Positions 35,949-46,699 of a DNA stretch of 64,000 bases are shown here, in pieces (the stretch's first letter is position 1; each line of letters opens with the position of its first letter). Source of the DNA: Kitagawia praeruptora (lineage: Eukaryota; Streptophyta; Magnoliopsida; Apiales; Apiaceae); contig CM075353.1 in NCBI GenBank assembly GCA_037693485.1, positions 9,186,001-9,250,000 on the forward strand. The letters are read 5' to 3'. The notes beneath the pieces are model-generated. The model ran no database searches, had not been told where the DNA came from, and saw nothing but the letters and a program-made list of their open reading frames with translations. Both the position numbers and the translations under genes were made by a program.

Positions 35949-36714
35949 ACAAACCCTTTATAATTTATAGTCAAAAGAAAACAGAGGATTCCTAATGCAG
36001 GGCATTGACAAAGGTCACAGAGCTCTCTGTCTTATAAATCACAGGATCATATAATTCCCAACTCTTCTTTCTCAGAGTACATATGTCAGTAGCCAACTTA
36101 GCTTTACTATTTTCACAAAATCGTAAGTAATCAATATTAATGCTAAAAATAAGTCGGAAAATTTTAATTAATCTGCAAGCCAATGGCAGATATATGAAGA
36201 TTAATAAGCCTGCAAAGGATATAATACCTCAAGGATTAAGCATTGATGATATATTAAGAGTGTCCTTAATCAAGAAGGTCCGTATGATTAATGGATTTCA
36301 ACTAAACAAAAGATTATTGCATGTCTTTATTACCCAGAAAGAGTGGTTACCTGTAATGTCTGATTCTTTAGAATAATTTAAGTTTATTTATAATATAGAA
36401 AACTTTTAATCATCTCGTGCAGGTAGCTCTATTTAAATGATGAGAGGGGCAACTTAATTCACGCATGTCCCTATTACATTGTCCCTTGGCAATGAACATG
36501 CACAAAACACATAACAGTAGCTTGAAAAGGTAGTCTAAACTAATATTCTGTACATAATAGGTTAGACAAATAAATCATCCTCTATCTCCATCTGTTACAC
36601 ACACATAAAACACATAAAAGTATAGAAAATCAAGCCCACCCCTTCTCTTCTTTCTCCATATAGATTGTTTGTCTCTGTATTTGTTTCTCTGTGTGCTGCA
36701 GAAAGTTGTAAAAA
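35949..36714. other. Upstream region of the OVATE-family gene
   Basis: No gene. A CT-rich stretch at about 36633-36660, typical of plant leaders, precedes the start codon. No clear TATA box was chosen. Confidence 0.45.
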
Positions 36715-37353
36715 ATGTTTCCTTTCACCTGGAAGAATTACCTACTTTGCTTCTCAAATGTAAAAAGTTTACCCATCACAACTCTCCCTAATACTTCACC
36801 TTCAATCCAAAATTGTACCACCTCAACTACTCTAATCAAGAAGTTCAATTCCCTATATGATCTAACCTCCACCTCCACATCAAACCTCACTTCCTCCGCG
36901 GATCATGACTTCTTCTCCAATGCCTCTGACATTTCGTCTGAAGGTGATGACTCCCCTCCTGATTTCGCCACTGTAGTTGCTTCACAACGCTTCTTTTTCT
37001 CCTCTCCTGGCTGCTCAAACTCCATCATTGACTCATTAAGTTCCCCACAGGACCCTGAATACAATACTTTAGTCCCTGGCAGCGTCGCCATTCAAACCTA
37101 CTCCCCGGATCCTCTGCAAGATTTTAGGAAATCAATGCAGGAAATGGTGGAAGCACACGGAGTCGTAGACGTAAAGGCTGATTGGGAATTCTTGCATGAA
37201 CTTTTACTTTGTTACTTAACCTTAAACCCTAAACATACACACAAATTCATCATCAAAGCTTTTTCTGGTCTTCTAGTTTCCCTCATGTCATCTGAAAGTT
37301 GCCCGAAAATCAAAGACTGTCAACATGGCACCACATCACCACCATTGGTCTAA
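36715..37353 (+). CDS. OFP11/OFP16: OVATE family protein (transcriptional repressor, OFP11/OFP16 type)
   Basis: Single exon, 212 residues, as usual for this family. The N-terminal two thirds are Ser/Thr-rich and probably disordered, with the stretch FFFSSPGCSNSIIDS (93-107) found in the small OFP subgroup. The conserved OVATE (DUF623) domain spans about residues 124-190, with DPLQDFRKSMQEMV, DWEFLHELLLCYLTLNP and HKFIIKAF. OFPs are plant-specific nuclear proteins that repress transcription, partly through TALE homeodomain partners, and affect organ shape and secondary walls. Assignment to the OFP11/OFP16 pair rests on length, the subgroup motif and gene neighbourhood, so it is less certain than the family call. 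The context AAAAATG supports the chosen start. Confidence 0.87.
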   Translation: MFPFTWKNYLLCFSNVKSLPITTLPNTSPSIQNCTTSTTLIKKFNSLYDLTSTSTSNLTSSADHDFFSNASDISSEGDDSPPDFATVVASQRFFFSSPGCSNSIIDSLSSPQDPEYNTLVPGSVAIQTYSPDPLQDFRKSMQEMVEAHGVVDVKADWEFLHELLLCYLTLNPKHTHKFIIKAFSGLLVSLMSSESCPKIKDCQHGTTSPPLV

Positions 37354-39107
37354 TCTCTTTGATTTTTTTCCTAACTTTTTCGAGGTTAGTTTTCTGCAGT
37401 TTGTCCTTGGCGATAAGGATATGTTTCCTCTGTGAAGACATGGTCAAATCTATTAAAACACTAAACCAAGATAAGCGTGGGATGTTAATACAGCATCGAT
37501 GGATGTAATTTTTTTAACTTGTTATGTCTGTGTAAGATGTTATGCTAGTAAAGAATGTATTTTCTTGTTTGGCTTAATTTATTTTAGTTCTTGGAATGTT
37601 CACTGTAGTCAATAGATTCATGCTTATTGCTCTAGTAGTATGTATAAAGTTTGATTTAGAGCTCCATAAGTTGTCTGCAGTTTTGTTTTGTGGTCCAGAG
37701 GCCAAGTCCAGACAAAGTTCAGGACATTGATATTTTAACACATTTGGGGAGCTTAAGCCTGTTAATTGTCCTTTTTTGACTTTGGGGAGGGCACCTGCTA
37801 CTCAACATCCCGAAATACATTTTTACCACTAAGTTGTCCCGATTCTACAATCGTAACAAAATTTCAATATCCCGAAATACATTTTTACCACTAAGTTGTC
37901 CCGATTCTACAATCGTAACAAAATTTCAGGCCTGATTTATTTTAATGTAACATGGTGACCGGTGAGTAAAATTTTAGCACCACCAAGGATGTTTTGCAGG
38001 TCGGCGTATGACTTGGCACCTTCGCGAAAATCTCGCCATGTCAGAATCTGATAGGCCAATCCAAGGCAATCATGCAGTAATTATTTTGCAAGTGCTTGTC
38101 TTTCTTCAAGTGCTGATTTCATCTTTACTTCTGTGCTGCTGATTAATGGAATACTTTTGCTTTTGCACTTATTTTCTCCATATAACAGTTCAGTTGCAAT
38201 ATGGAAAGTGTACACTTTTGACTGTACTGTTTGCCAGAAATCCAAATGCATTGGGTGTGTATCAGGGTATGCAATTTGCATGACCACCTAATCGGTTATA
38301 ATTTTTACGTAACAAATTTTCTTCGTAACAAGAGATCGAGAGTTTGAGTCTAGGTGAAGATGCATATGTTCGAAACTTATAATTACCCTATACAGAAAAT
38401 ACAAAGATTTGAAAAACTAAAAGGCATTGTATAATGCTATATCAACTCCAACTACATATTGTCCGGAGGATCTTTTAAACAGCACTTTTCTTGCAATTTT
38501 TATTCAAGAAATCAAACAATCACCTTGTTATAACAGGGAAACAGACAAGCAAGAGTATCCAAGAAAGAAATAATGAGAACATGAATGATTTTGGGGACAT
38601 TTTATATCATTATTTGATCATACAAATATATTCCGAATAATTTGGTGGTTTAGGTAGAACGACAAATACCTGCTTCCCACAAATAGTCTTCATTTTTAAT
38701 GTTTGCAGGGTTATAATTTTTGTAATCGATTGACTGATCAAGTGACCAACCAAACTTTTAATGTTTCGGTCATTATATACTCCAACAGTATAGATTGGCA
38801 TAACCAAAAAATTATGATTTGTAAAAGTTGAACTTTGTAAAAATACCATAGTCACCCTACTTTATATTTATGTACTCATTTCTTTTGGAGCAGTCCATAG
38901 CTCAATAGAGAAGTATACGATAGATCACATATTGGATTCTTTTTCGACAACATATTTGAATAAAAAAAATGGTCTTATTCTTTTTCCTTTTTTTGTCAGA
39001 GTACTCATCCAGTTTTTGAATCCAAAAGTACATTACAAATTGCAAATAGTGAATTTGATACCCATCGACGATCTAACATAAACTTTATGATTAAGCAAGC
39101 ATTCTTT
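37354..39107. other. Intergenic region downstream of the OVATE-family gene
   Basis: No gene recognised. The only structure seen is the 62-bp tandem duplication at 37807-37927. Confidence 0.5.
37807..37927. repeat. Perfect tandem duplication, period 62 bp
   Basis: The unit beginning ATCCCGAAATACATTTTTAC at 37807 is repeated from 37869 with no differences over 59 bp, which indicates a recent local duplication. Confidence 0.95.
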
Positions 39108-39388
39108 TTTTTTTTTGACGGAAAAATAATTTATATTAAGTCAAATCATGCAACAATACATTATTGAGATCAATAGGAACATCACTCCTATTAATCACTC
39201 GACCTGAATGTGAATATGACTCCTTAGCTAAGAAGTGAGCAGCCATATTTGCAGATGGTCTAATAAACGACAAATTAACTTTGTTTGAATTACTAAGCAA
39301 GGTCCTACAATCCTCAACCACAGTTCCAAACGCTGAAATCATAGGAACACTGCCTTTTGATCGCCTGCACCGCAACTAGACAGTCTGA
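39108..39388 (-). mobile_element. 5'-truncated L1-type LINE fragment (RNase H end)
   Basis: On the - strand the sequence encodes the C-terminal end of a plant LINE RNase H-like domain (VVEDCRTLL, FIRPSANMAAHFLAKESY) and then a short 3' region and poly(A) (the T-run at 39104-39116). It is flanked by a 12-bp target-site duplication CAAG(C/T)ATTCTTT at 39096-39107 and 39389-39400 with one mismatch. The coding part is about 80 residues and dead. Confidence 0.85.
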
Positions 39389-39525
39389 CAAGTATTCTTT
39401 AAAAATAAAGGATCACTCATTTAACCCCTAAATTGTCATTTTTTGGTATGTCATCGTCAAGACTCCTAAATAGCAAATTACAATGATTTTAAATTTTTGC
39501 AGATTATGAAATAGGACAAACAAAT

Positions 39526-41005
39526 TGATAGAGTGTATTTTACATATATTTTATAGGATTTTATTCCCACATTTACGGTGCTTTTGTGAATAACCGTGTC
39601 GATTTAATTAGTTTTATTTGAGTTTGTTGCAGGAAATAAATAAATGCCAAGTTGGAAGGGATTTGACATGATTTGATAATTTTACGGTGTTTTTAATTCG
39701 AAGGAATGATTTTATGAATTTACAGAATTTTGTGATCAACAGGAGCGCTTCATTATTTCTGTTTCAAGGCTGCTGCGCGGAAATAAAACAGAAAAGAGAC
39801 AGAAATTTTCTAACCGCCGTGCTAATTTTCTAACCGCAGCGCTCAATTTTCTGTGACAAAAGAATTAAACCCGACACCTGCCTCCAATTTTACGCGCATC
39901 ACTTCCGTCTGCCACTCACGCGCGGTTCTTTTAGTAGCCTCAGCTGGCGCGTGCCATGCACGCAAGGAGGGGAGAGTGGACAGGTTGATCTGTGTATGCA
40001 TGTGCACGTCCCTGTTTACATAAAAATAAAAGTACTGGCCACGTGAATTATTCTTGTTTTGTCCCGGAATTTGTCTCCTAACCTGGTTCTATTATTTAAT
40101 TATGGCAAATATATTATCCATGGAACATGATATATAAACGAGAACGAGGTTATTATTTTGGGGATCGAAAAATATTATTAGACACAATTTTGTAAACACT
40201 TTCTTCTGGAGATTTTTGGGAGAATATTTATTTTCTTTGAAGATCAAGATTAAAGGTTTTTTTTCTTCTATTCTTATAATTATGTGTTCAATTATTAATT
40301 CTTGTTTTATTAATTCAATCATGAGTGAGTAGATAATTAATCTAGGGTTAAGTAGAACCCTAGTTATGATTGATGTGTGATTTTCCCAATTCCCCCAATT
40401 TGATTGTTTAATTGCTCTTGCTTATTGAGTTGTTTTAATTAGCAATTACAAATCAGACGTGATTATGTGTATTGTTTGAACCAATATCTAATTATCAACG
40501 AGAGTTGGATTAGAGGGTTGTGATTTATCCAGTAAGAACATGAAATTCTCCATGAGAATAGGTAGAATGGATTGTTAGGAATTTAGGGTGCTGTAATTAA
40601 TGTCTCTAAATTACATGATACCATGAGAATAGGCTTGATTGTATTTTAAGAGAAGCCATTAATACTCGAGAGAGGTTATTGGTATTTATAGGGCGCATCT
40701 TTCCTGTTGAGCAGCGTACGATTAATTGGGGCGGGAATTCACAATTACATCAATTCATGCTAGTGGGGACACTTAATTCTGGATATTTTTAATATTTGAT
40801 TAATACAAACACAATTCTCTTTAGTATAAAATTAGCTTAATAATCTCTCAATATTTATTGTGTTACTTGCTTAGCCGAATTAAATCAGAAACAACTAGTG
40901 ATTGATACGTTTGTCTCTGTGGGATCGACTCTGACTTACCCGACTACATTGTTAGAAGGATTGGTTAGATATTTATTATTTGATAGGCACGCGACAGCCT
41001 TGTCA
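39526..41005 (+). repeat. 5' LTR of the intact Athila element
   Basis: TGATAGAG...TTGTCA, 1480 bp. No difference from the 3' LTR was found on reading the two side by side. A TATA box TATATAAA lies at 40131-40138, so transcription probably starts near 40160-40170. A short repeat TTTTCTAACCGC occurs twice near 39807-39840. Confidence 0.95.
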
Positions 41006-41011
41006 AATTTT

Positions 41012-41029
41012 TGGCGCCGCTGCCGGGGA
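41012..41029 (+). other. Primer-binding site (tRNA-Asp type)
   Basis: TGGCGCCGCTGCCGGGGA starts 6 bp after the 5' LTR. It is complementary to the 3' end of plant tRNA-Asp with one mismatch, as remembered, and is typical of Athila elements. Confidence 0.85.
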
Positions 41030-41142
41030 CAAAGCAGTGTTAGATTAGTTAATTTTGAATTGATTTAGCTAAGTATTTTATTTGAGTTGCTTCGGCTATT
41101 ATTCCCTTGTTAATTAATCATCGTTTCTAGTTCTCTTGTTGC

Positions 41143-44100
41143 ATGCACACTCGAAGTTCAGGTACTGAAAACTTAATTGAAATTGATCCTGAAATTGAAG
41201 CTACAGCAAGAAGGCAAGCAGGCAAGCGAAGGAAAAACAAGGATAAGGAAATTATGACTGATACAACAGCTAAAGCTCTCAGGGAGCATGGTATGCCAGA
41301 TGCTACAGGTGTACTCTCCAGCATTGTCAGACCAGCAGTCACAGCTACACACTTTGAGCTCAAGCCTCAGTTCATCCAATTCATCTCCAATGATTCTTTT
41401 GCAGGATTGTCCACTGAAAATCCTGTTGATCATCTTGAGAGTTTTCTTGAAAAGTGTGATACAATAAAGCTGACCAATGTTAGTGATGATGCTATAAAGC
41501 TGCGCTTATTTCCATTCTCTCTTCGTGATACAGCAAAAGATTGGTTGAAAGATGAAGGACCAAACACATTCACTACTTGGGATAGTCTTGCGAAGGCTTT
41601 TCTACTTAAATTCTTCAGTCAGAAGAAGACTTCTAAGCTCCGGAATGAGATCTCTAATTTTCGTCAAGATGATGACGAGTCACTTCATGATGCTTGGAGA
41701 AAATTTAAGCGACTTCAGAGACAATGCCCTCACCATGGAATTCCTGACTGGTTGTTGATCCAAACATTCTATAATGGGTTGACACAAGAGTTCCGGAACT
41801 TTGTTGATGCTTCTTCTGGGGGTTCTATTATGAAGAAGAGTACTGAGGATGCGAAAGCTTTGTTAGACGAGATAGCGTCTAATGACAATTATCCATACAG
41901 TGATCGAAGTCATCCTAAGAAGGGAGGTAAGTATGATGTTGATGCTCTAACCATGTTGAATACTACTATGCAGGCTATGGTCAAAAAGATTGAGCAATTG
42001 GATTCCAGAAGTTCTTCATCTACTGTTGCTTCATGTGAGATATGTGGTGTTGTTGGACACACCAAACTTGCTTGTCAATACAATCCTTCTGGAATGGCAG
42101 TTGAACAAGCTAATGCTCTTTACAATCAGAATCAGAGGCCGCAGTATAATCCTTACTCCAACACGTACAATCCAGGTTGGAGAGATCATCCAAATTTCTC
42201 TTACAGGAACAATCAGGGTCAAGCTCAATCTTCACAAAATAATTTTTCTCAGCCTCCTGGTTTTCAACAAGCTCAGCCGCAGAAATCTAACTTGGAAAGT
42301 CTTATGGAAGGATTTATCTCTACTCAATCAAAGAAGAATGAGCACTTCGATTCAAGCATCAATGAGATAAAGGCTCACAACAAAATGATGGAGAACACGA
42401 TCACTCAAATTTCTCAACAGTTGAGCCAACTTAATAAATCTTCAGGCCAACTTCCTGGCCAAACTGAGCAACCGTCAAGGGGCCATATCAATGCTGTAAC
42501 TTTGAGAAGTGGTAAAGAATTGAAGGAGCCGGAATTGAAAGTGAGCAAAAATGTTGTGAATGCTAAGGAAGGTGAAGAGGAGATTGCAACTGAGAAACTG
42601 GTAGACCTAGAGGTTGGGGAGAAAGAAACCAAAGAATCAGAAGCTGTTCCTCTCAAACCATATGTGCCGCCTGTTCCTTTTCCACAAAGGTTGGCACAAG
42701 CAAAGCTAGAAAAGAAGTATGGTAAGTTCCTTGAAATTTTGCAGAAGCTACATATCAATATCCCATTCATGGATGCTATCACTGAGATGCCATCTTATGC
42801 AAAATTCCTTAAAGATATTTTGTCAAGGAAGAGAAAAATTGAAGAAAGCTCTACCATCTCATTAACGGCAGAGTGCAGTGCCATCTTGCAAAATGATCTT
42901 CCGAAGAAGTTAGCGGACCCAGGTAGCTACTCTATTCCTGTTCAGCTTGGGGATGTCGAAATTAAAAGAGCTTTGTGTGATCTTGGAGCAAGTGTCAGTT
43001 TGATGCCTTTATCGATTTGTGAACAGCTTCAGATGGGTGAACTAAAACCCACACGTATCTCTCTACAACTGGCAGACAGAAGTGTGAAATTTCCACTTGG
43101 AATTCTTGAAGATGTGCCCCTTAAGGTAGGAAAGTTTTATATTCCATGTGATTTTGTTGTCATGGAAATGGAAGAAGATGCAAATATTCCTATCATTCTT
43201 GGGAGGCCTTTCTTAGCAACAGCTGGAGCTATCATTGACATGAAAAATGGAAGAATTTCTTTCGAAGTAGGCGAAGAGAAGATGGAATTCAAGCTGCAAA
43301 GTACATTGGGACATCCTTCTACAGATGAGTTTGTGAATAGGGTGGATGCACTAGAGGAAGTGATCGACATGAAAGCCAAAATTCTTTTATCTGAGGATCC
43401 ACTTCAAGCTGTTCTTGAGGGTAATGTTGATGAAGAAAATGGAGAGTGTCAGGGTTACGAGAAGTTTTTGGATGCAGCACCTACATATAAGCATGAACAT
43501 TCTAATGTGCTACAGCATGAGGAAATTAAGGAGAGTTCCATACCTCCTAAGGTAGAACTGAAACCACTACCTGCATCTTTGAAATATGTGTTTATGGGCC
43601 CTAATGAATCATATCCTATTATTGTTAATTCTGAGCTTGATGACATTCAAATTGAGCAGTTGCTCACGGTCTTGAGAAAATATAAAAATGTTATTGGGTA
43701 TTCCATTGATGATATCAAGGGCATTAATCCAGCATTCTGCATGCATAAGATTATTCTGGAAGATGAGCAAGCTTCTTCTATTGAGCCTCAACGGAGACTC
43801 AATCCTAATATGATGGAGGTGGTCAAAAAGGAGGTTTTAAAACTTCTTGATGCAGGTATAATCTATCCTATCTCTGACAGCAAGTGGGTTAGTCCTGTGC
43901 ATGTTGTTCCAAAGAAAGGAGGAATGACCATTGTGAAGAATGATAAGGGTGAGTTGATCTCTACTAGAACTGTGACAGGGTGGCGAATGTGCATTGATTA
44001 TCGGAAATTGAATAAGGCCACAAGGAAAGATCATTTTCCTCTCCCTTTTATTGATCAAATGCTTGAAAGGTTGGCGAAACATTCTTACTTCTGCTTCTTA

Positions 44101-46458
44101 GATGGATATTCAGGCTTCTTTCAGATTCCTATCCATCCGAATGATCAAGAAAAGACGACTTTCACATGTCCCTATGGTACATTTGCATACCGCAGAATGC
44201 CGTTTGGTCTATGTTGTGCTCCTCCCACTTTTCAGAGATGTATGATGGCAATTTTCTCAGATTTCATTGAAGACATTATGGAGGTTTTTATGGATGACTT
44301 CTCAGTTGGTGGAACTTCTTTTGGGGTATGCTTACATAACTTGGAGAAGGTGCTTCATAGATGTCAAGAAGTTAATCTCATTCTCAATTGGGAAAAATGT
44401 CACTTTATGGTACAAGAGGGAGTTGTTCTGGGTCATGTTGTTTCGAAGAGAGGCATTGAAGTTGATAAAGCCAAGGTCGAGGTTGTTGAGCGCTTACCAC
44501 ACCCTACTTCAGTCAAGGGGATAAGAAGTTTTCTGGGTCATGCGGGATTCTATCGCCGCTTCATAAAAGATTTTTCGAAGATTGCTCGACCTCTTACCGA
44601 GCTCTTGGGTAAGGAGGTACCTTTTGTGTTCACTGATGCGTGTGTTGAGGCTTTTGAAACATTGAAGAAAGCTCTTGTCTCTGCTCCAATTATGCAACCA
44701 CCGGATTGGAGTCTACCATTTGAGATCATGTGTGATGCTAGTGATCAAGCTATTGGTGCAGTCCTAGGCCAAAGGAAAAATGGAAAGCTACATGCTATTT
44801 ACTATACAAGCAAGACCTTGGATGGGGCTCAGATTAATTATGCAACAACAGAGAAAGAATTGCTAGCAGTGGTGTATTCTATGGAAAAATTTCGATCTTA
44901 TCTCGTTGGTTCGAAAGTTATTGTTCACACGGATCATGCAGCTTTGAGATACTTGATGAGTAAGAAGGATGCTAAACCTCGTCTGATTCGTTGGATTTTG
45001 CTTCTTCAAGAATTTGACTTAGAGATTAAAGATAAGAAAGGGGCTGAGAACGTGGTTGCTGATCATCTTTCACGCTTTACTCTTGATGAGGAAGATGGTA
45101 AATCTACTCCAATTGATGATTCTTTTCCTGATGATCATCTACTTTCTCTTGCAAGTCTAGAGGTTCCTTGGTATGCTGACATAGCTAATTTCTTAGCTAG
45201 TGGAACTGTTCCTCATGGTTACTCATCGCAGCAAAAGAAGAAATTTTTCTATGATGTGAGGAAGTACTTTTGGGATGATCCTTTTCTCTATAAATCTTGT
45301 GCAGATGGAGTCATTAGAAGATGTGTTCCATATAATGAGATTTCCTCTATAATCTCACATTGTCACGATTTGCCAAGTGGTGGTCATGCAAGTACTACGA
45401 AAACTACTGCAAAGATTCTTCAGTGCGGTTTTTATTGGCCAACTCTTTTTAAAGATGTCCACCAATATGTTCATTCTTGTGATCGTTGTCAAAGAACTGG
45501 AAATATTTCAAGACGCAATGAGATGCCTCTCAATAGCATTCTTGAAGTGGAGCTTTTTGATGTTTGGGGAGTAGATTTCATGGGACCTTTCCCTCCATCT
45601 TTTAAGAACAGGTATATCTTGGTAGCTGTGGATTACGTCTCAAAATGGGTTGAAGCCATTGCATCTCCCACTAATGATGCTCGTGTGGTGAGCAAGTTCT
45701 TTAAGAAGACGATTTTTCCTAGATTTGGAGTGCCAAGGATTTTGATTAGTGATGGAGGAAAGCATTTTCTCGAAAATCGTTTTGAAGCAATGTTGAAGAA
45801 ATATGGAGTTTATCATAAGGTGGGACTTTCTTATCATCCCCAAACTAGTGGTCAGGTGGAGATCTCTAACCGTGAAATAAAGAATATCTTGGAGAAGACA
45901 GTCGCAAAATCAAGGAAGGATTGGTCTATGAAGCTTGATGATGCACTTTGGGCTTATAGAACTGCGTTTAAGACACCTATTGGGACAACTCCGTACAGAT
46001 TGGTATATGGAAAAGCATGTCATCTTCCCGTTGAATTAGAGCACCGTGCATTTTGGGCTATCAAAGGTCTGAATTTTGATATGTTAGCAGCGGGTGAGAA
46101 GAGACTTCTACAACTTAATGAGCTAGATGAGCTTCGTTTTGAGGCTTATGAAAGCTCTAAGCTTTACAAGGAGAAAACAAAGAAGTGGCATGACAAAGGG
46201 TTGTTACGAAGAGAATTCAAGGAAGGGGAGTTAGTTCTTCTATTCAATTCGAGGTTGAGACTTTTTCCCGGAAAATTGCGTTCTAGGTGGTCAGGTCCGT
46301 TCAAGGTACGCAAGGTTTTTCCCTATGGTGCAGTTGAATTGATGAATAGCCATGGAGAGTCATTCAAGGTGAATGGGCAAAGAGTAAAGCACTATAGAGC
46401 TGGTGAACCAATTAATGAGGGGGTGGATATTCTGCTGTCTTCTCCTTCTGCTGAATGA
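41143..46458 (+). CDS. gag-pol: Athila gag-pol polyprotein, 1771 residues, uninterrupted
   Basis: One open frame encodes all domains in the order gag, protease, RT, RNase H, integrase. The gag core is at about residues 95-200 and is followed by a CCHC knuckle (about 298-311, CX2CX4HX4C). The protease active site is DLGAS, Asp at about 613. RT has FMDD at 1049-1052. RNase H starts near FEIMCDASDQ. The integrase has an HHCC finger (HCHDLPSGGH to CDRCQ) and D1478, D1537 and E1573, giving D,D35E. A C-terminal domain with RLRLFPGKLRSRWSGPF follows. No stop, frameshift or missing catalytic residue was seen. It is probably cleaved by its own protease. Gag and pol being in one frame means no frameshift signal is needed. 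Confidence 0.95.
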   Translation: MHTRSSGTENLIEIDPEIEATARRQAGKRRKNKDKEIMTDTTAKALREHGMPDATGVLSSIVRPAVTATHFELKPQFIQFISNDSFAGLSTENPVDHLESFLEKCDTIKLTNVSDDAIKLRLFPFSLRDTAKDWLKDEGPNTFTTWDSLAKAFLLKFFSQKKTSKLRNEISNFRQDDDESLHDAWRKFKRLQRQCPHHGIPDWLLIQTFYNGLTQEFRNFVDASSGGSIMKKSTEDAKALLDEIASNDNYPYSDRSHPKKGGKYDVDALTMLNTTMQAMVKKIEQLDSRSSSSTVASCEICGVVGHTKLACQYNPSGMAVEQANALYNQNQRPQYNPYSNTYNPGWRDHPNFSYRNNQGQAQSSQNNFSQPPGFQQAQPQKSNLESLMEGFISTQSKKNEHFDSSINEIKAHNKMMENTITQISQQLSQLNKSSGQLPGQTEQPSRGHINAVTLRSGKELKEPELKVSKNVVNAKEGEEEIATEKLVDLEVGEKETKESEAVPLKPYVPPVPFPQRLAQAKLEKKYGKFLEILQKLHINIPFMDAITEMPSYAKFLKDILSRKRKIEESSTISLTAECSAILQNDLPKKLADPGSYSIPVQLGDVEIKRALCDLGASVSLMPLSICEQLQMGELKPTRISLQLADRSVKFPLGILEDVPLKVGKFYIPCDFVVMEMEEDANIPIILGRPFLATAGAIIDMKNGRISFEVGEEKMEFKLQSTLGHPSTDEFVNRVDALEEVIDMKAKILLSEDPLQAVLEGNVDEENGECQGYEKFLDAAPTYKHEHSNVLQHEEIKESSIPPKVELKPLPASLKYVFMGPNESYPIIVNSELDDIQIEQLLTVLRKYKNVIGYSIDDIKGINPAFCMHKIILEDEQASSIEPQRRLNPNMMEVVKKEVLKLLDAGIIYPISDSKWVSPVHVVPKKGGMTIVKNDKGELISTRTVTGWRMCIDYRKLNKATRKDHFPLPFIDQMLERLAKHSYFCFLDGYSGFFQIPIHPNDQEKTTFTCPYGTFAYRRMPFGLCCAPPTFQRCMMAIFSDFIEDIMEVFMDDFSVGGTSFGVCLHNLEKVLHRCQEVNLILNWEKCHFMVQEGVVLGHVVSKRGIEVDKAKVEVVERLPHPTSVKGIRSFLGHAGFYRRFIKDFSKIARPLTELLGKEVPFVFTDACVEAFETLKKALVSAPIMQPPDWSLPFEIMCDASDQAIGAVLGQRKNGKLHAIYYTSKTLDGAQINYATTEKELLAVVYSMEKFRSYLVGSKVIVHTDHAALRYLMSKKDAKPRLIRWILLLQEFDLEIKDKKGAENVVADHLSRFTLDEEDGKSTPIDDSFPDDHLLSLASLEVPWYADIANFLASGTVPHGYSSQQKKKFFYDVRKYFWDDPFLYKSCADGVIRRCVPYNEISSIISHCHDLPSGGHASTTKTTAKILQCGFYWPTLFKDVHQYVHSCDRCQRTGNISRRNEMPLNSILEVELFDVWGVDFMGPFPPSFKNRYILVAVDYVSKWVEAIASPTNDARVVSKFFKKTIFPRFGVPRILISDGGKHFLENRFEAMLKKYGVYHKVGLSYHPQTSGQVEISNREIKNILEKTVAKSRKDWSMKLDDALWAYRTAFKTPIGTTPYRLVYGKACHLPVELEHRAFWAIKGLNFDMLAAGEKRLLQLNELDELRFEAYESSKLYKEKTKKWHDKGLLRREFKEGELVLLFNSRLRLFPGKLRSRWSGPFKVRKVFPYGAVELMNSHGESFKVNGQRVKHYRAGEPINEGVDILLSSPSAE

Positions 46459-46503
46459 TTGATGAGTCGGTGTCGGGCTAACGACGTTAAACAAATGCGC
46501 TAC

Positions 46504-46518
46504 TTGGGAGGCAACCCA
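46504..46518 (+). other. Conserved hairpin after gag-pol
   Basis: TGGGAGGCAACCCA lies within a longer stretch (46477-46518) that is nearly identical in the second Athila element at 62562-62606. The TGGG and CCCA arms can pair around AGGCAA. Confidence 0.65.
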
Positions 46519-46665
46519 TGGATTCTGTATACTGTGGAGGACTGGTGCACTTCATGCTTCGGCATAGGGGAGTATTTCTTTCTTTCTTGTTATTAGTTGA
46601 TATTCTTAGTATTGTGCCATTGAGGACATTGTCACATTTAAGTGTGGGGATGTGCTTGTAGTAGT

Positions 46666-46699
<34 letters not shown>

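Noticed and set aside
40092..40322. 76-codon - strand ORF, present identically at 48894-49124
   Set aside because: It is duplicated only because it lies in both LTRs; AT-rich and overlapping the LTR promoter.
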